From NCBI GenBank assembly GCA_965208015.1, contig CBDBNT010000003.1, forward strand, positions 248,001-312,000: a DNA stretch of 64,000 bases. Direction: 5' to 3'. The translations under genes were made by a program, and so were the position numbers. Positions 62,988 through 64,000 of this stretch are shown in pieces; position 1 is the first letter of the stretch, and every line of letters begins with the position of its first letter. The DNA comes from Bin87 sp965208015. Lineage in GTDB: Bacteria > Chloroflexota > Dehalococcoidia > Lucifugimonadales > UBA3495. The notes beneath the pieces are model-generated. The model worked only from the letters and a program-made list of their open reading frames with translations, searched no databases and was not told where the DNA came from.

Positions 62988-63686
62988 ATGAAAAACAAGG
63001 TTTTCCCCGATTTCGACTCCGCCGTTGCCGACATGAAGGACGGCATGACCTTCATGTCGCCCGGTTTTGGCAACGTGGGCCTGGCCCGCAACCTCCTGGC
63101 TGCAGTGCACCGGCTGGGGGTAAAGGACCTCACCGGCATTTCCAACAATGCGGGTTCACTGGATGACCGCGTGGACGTAGGTACGTTGATCGAAGCCCGC
63201 CAAGTCAAGAAGATGATCTGTGCGTTCACCGCGCCGACGCATCCGTCGCAGATCACGCCATTCGTCCAGATGTACAACGACGATGAGCTGGATGCAGAAC
63301 TGGTCCCGCAGGGAACCCTGGCCGAGCGGATGCGCGCCGCCGCCGCCGGTATTGGCGCCTTCTACACGCCGGCCAGCGTAGGCACTGAGCTGGCGGAAGG
63401 CAAAGAGCACCGGGAAATCAACGGGCGCACCTACGTGCTCGAGTATCCGTTGCCGGCCGATTTCGCGCTCATCCGCGCATACCGGGCCGACACCTTTGGC
63501 AATCTGCAATTCCGCCTGACCCAACGCAACTTCAACCCCGTGATGGCCATGGCCGCCGACATCACCGTGGTCGAGGTAGAAGACAGCATCGTTGAACCCG
63601 GGGAGATTGACCCGGACTGCGTGCACGTTCCGGGAATCTACGTTGATCGACTGGTGAAGATACCGGAAGACGGGATCTGGGACTGA
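62988..63686 (+). CDS. 3-oxoacid CoA-transferase-like subunit A
   Basis: This 232-residue alpha subunit of a family I CoA-transferase has MSPGFGNVGLARNLLAAVHR (the G-F-G CoA-binding turn), DLTGISNNAG, ELVPQGTLAERMRAAAAGIG, and FYTPASVGTELAEGK, with the later RTYVLEYPLPADFALIRAYR. It pairs with subunit B encoded 67 bases downstream to move CoA between acyl groups (succinyl-CoA:3-oxoacid type). Exact acyl specificity is not determined. Confidence 0.92.
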   Translation: MKNKVFPDFDSAVADMKDGMTFMSPGFGNVGLARNLLAAVHRLGVKDLTGISNNAGSLDDRVDVGTLIEARQVKKMICAFTAPTHPSQITPFVQMYNDDELDAELVPQGTLAERMRAAAAGIGAFYTPASVGTELAEGKEHREINGRTYVLEYPLPADFALIRAYRADTFGNLQFRLTQRNFNPVMAMAADITVVEVEDSIVEPGEIDPDCVHVPGIYVDRLVKIPEDGIWD

Positions 63687-63753
63687 AGACGCCGGTTCAG
63701 ATTAGCATAGACATCGAAGCGGGTACGCGATCAAGAACACAAGGAGTACTGCG

Positions 63754-64000
63754 ATGACTACCGCGGACAAGCCCCGCCTCTCCCGGCAAACCATGTGCGA
63801 CCGCCTTGCCATGGAGTTCCAGGATGGTTGGATCGTGAACCTGGGTGTGGGTATGCCAACTCTTTGCTCCAACTACCTGGAGTGCGAGCCGGACAAGGAG
63901 ATAATCTTTCATTCCGAAAACGGGGTGATCGGATTTGGTCCGTTGGCCCCGGCCGGGGAAGAAGACCGGCACCTGGTCAACGCCGGCGGCCAGAACGTGG
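63754..64000 (+). CDS. 3-oxoacid CoA-transferase-like subunit B (cut by window end)
   Basis: The first 82 codons of the beta subunit are present, with AAGGAG upstream of ATG 63754. It shows LGVGMPTLCSNYL and the catalytic-Glu loop FHSENGVIGFGPLA, in which Glu forms the glutamyl-CoA thioester. The rest lies beyond the window. Confidence 0.92.
   Translation, partial: MTTADKPRLSRQTMCDRLAMEFQDGWIVNLGVGMPTLCSNYLECEPDKEIIFHSENGVIGFGPLAPAGEEDRHLVNAGGQNV

Overview
The window is GC-rich, gene-dense bacterial DNA with 61 intact protein genes (one cut by the right edge), one selenoprotein candidate interrupted by an in-frame UGA, four pseudogene remnants and two tRNA genes. The best guess for the host is a Chloroflexota lineage (SAR202/Dehalococcoidia-like). 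This is an inference from gene content: a 1576-residue GT-C plus DUF2298 ('YYY') membrane protein, an 11-subunit complex I operon without nuoEFG, many amidases/amidohydrolases, a luciferase-like F420-type oxidoreductase, a DUF35-thiolase pair and Uma2-family nucleases. No rRNA or phylogenetic marker beyond trmD, gap and eno is present, so the assignment is tentative.

Layout. 0-3.2 kb: two tautomerase-superfamily genes, an orphan protease-prodomain-like protein and a DUF3179 lipoprotein with one in-frame UGA. 3.2-4.6 kb: tRNA-Ser(GGA) followed by a frameshifted tyrosine integrase. 4.8-9.5 kb: catabolic genes (RidA-like, MFS permease, nitrilase-superfamily amidohydrolase, amidase). 9.9-13.8 kb: SNF2 helicase plus SWIM zinc-finger partner. 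13.8-15.4 kb: DUF35/thiolase operon. 15.5-17.2 kb: a decayed region with remnants of an ImmA/IrrE peptidase, a glycosyltransferase-like protein and an epimerase. 17.2-24.1 kb: Gfo/Idh/MocA dehydrogenase, HpcH/HpaI aldolase and the giant YYY protein. 24.1-27.1 kb: gap, eno and a LOG-like protein. 27.2-40.1 kb, all on the minus strand: nuoABCDHIJKLMN, interrupted by five non-nuo genes and a dispersed palindromic repeat. 40.2-43.4 kb: CinA-C/nucleotidyltransferase fusion, flavin reductase and TolB-like lipoprotein. 43.6-46.2 kb: amidohydrolase, trmD and a thioesterase. 46.2-48.1 kb: polyamine genes (ACL5-type aminopropyltransferase and speD). 48.4-52.7 kb: cupin, LLM oxidoreductase, methyltransferase, quinone oxidoreductase and a 2-hydroxyacid dehydrogenase. 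53.0-54.0 kb: tRNA-Gly(GCC) and a HsdR_N-like nuclease gene bracketed by a degenerate copy of the tRNA 3' end. 54.1-64 kb: SDR, HExxH lipoprotein, aldo/keto reductase, ICL/PEP-mutase-like lyase, retropepsin-like pair, YtcJ-like amidohydrolase, MBL hydrolase, HAD phosphatase and the two subunits of a CoA-transferase.

Together the genes describe an aerobic or respiratory heterotroph with quinone-linked electron transport, glycolysis, polyamine synthesis and a broad set of amide, acyl-CoA and carbonyl metabolism enzymes. The most notable item is the DUF3179 gene at 1590-3146. Its single in-frame UGA replaces the first Cys of the family's CxxC, and a hairpin fitting the bacterial SECIS pattern follows the UGA, so it is a strong selenoprotein candidate. 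Second is the small tRNA-Gly-associated insertion, which looks like an integrase-less cassette that separated the tRNA from its terminator.
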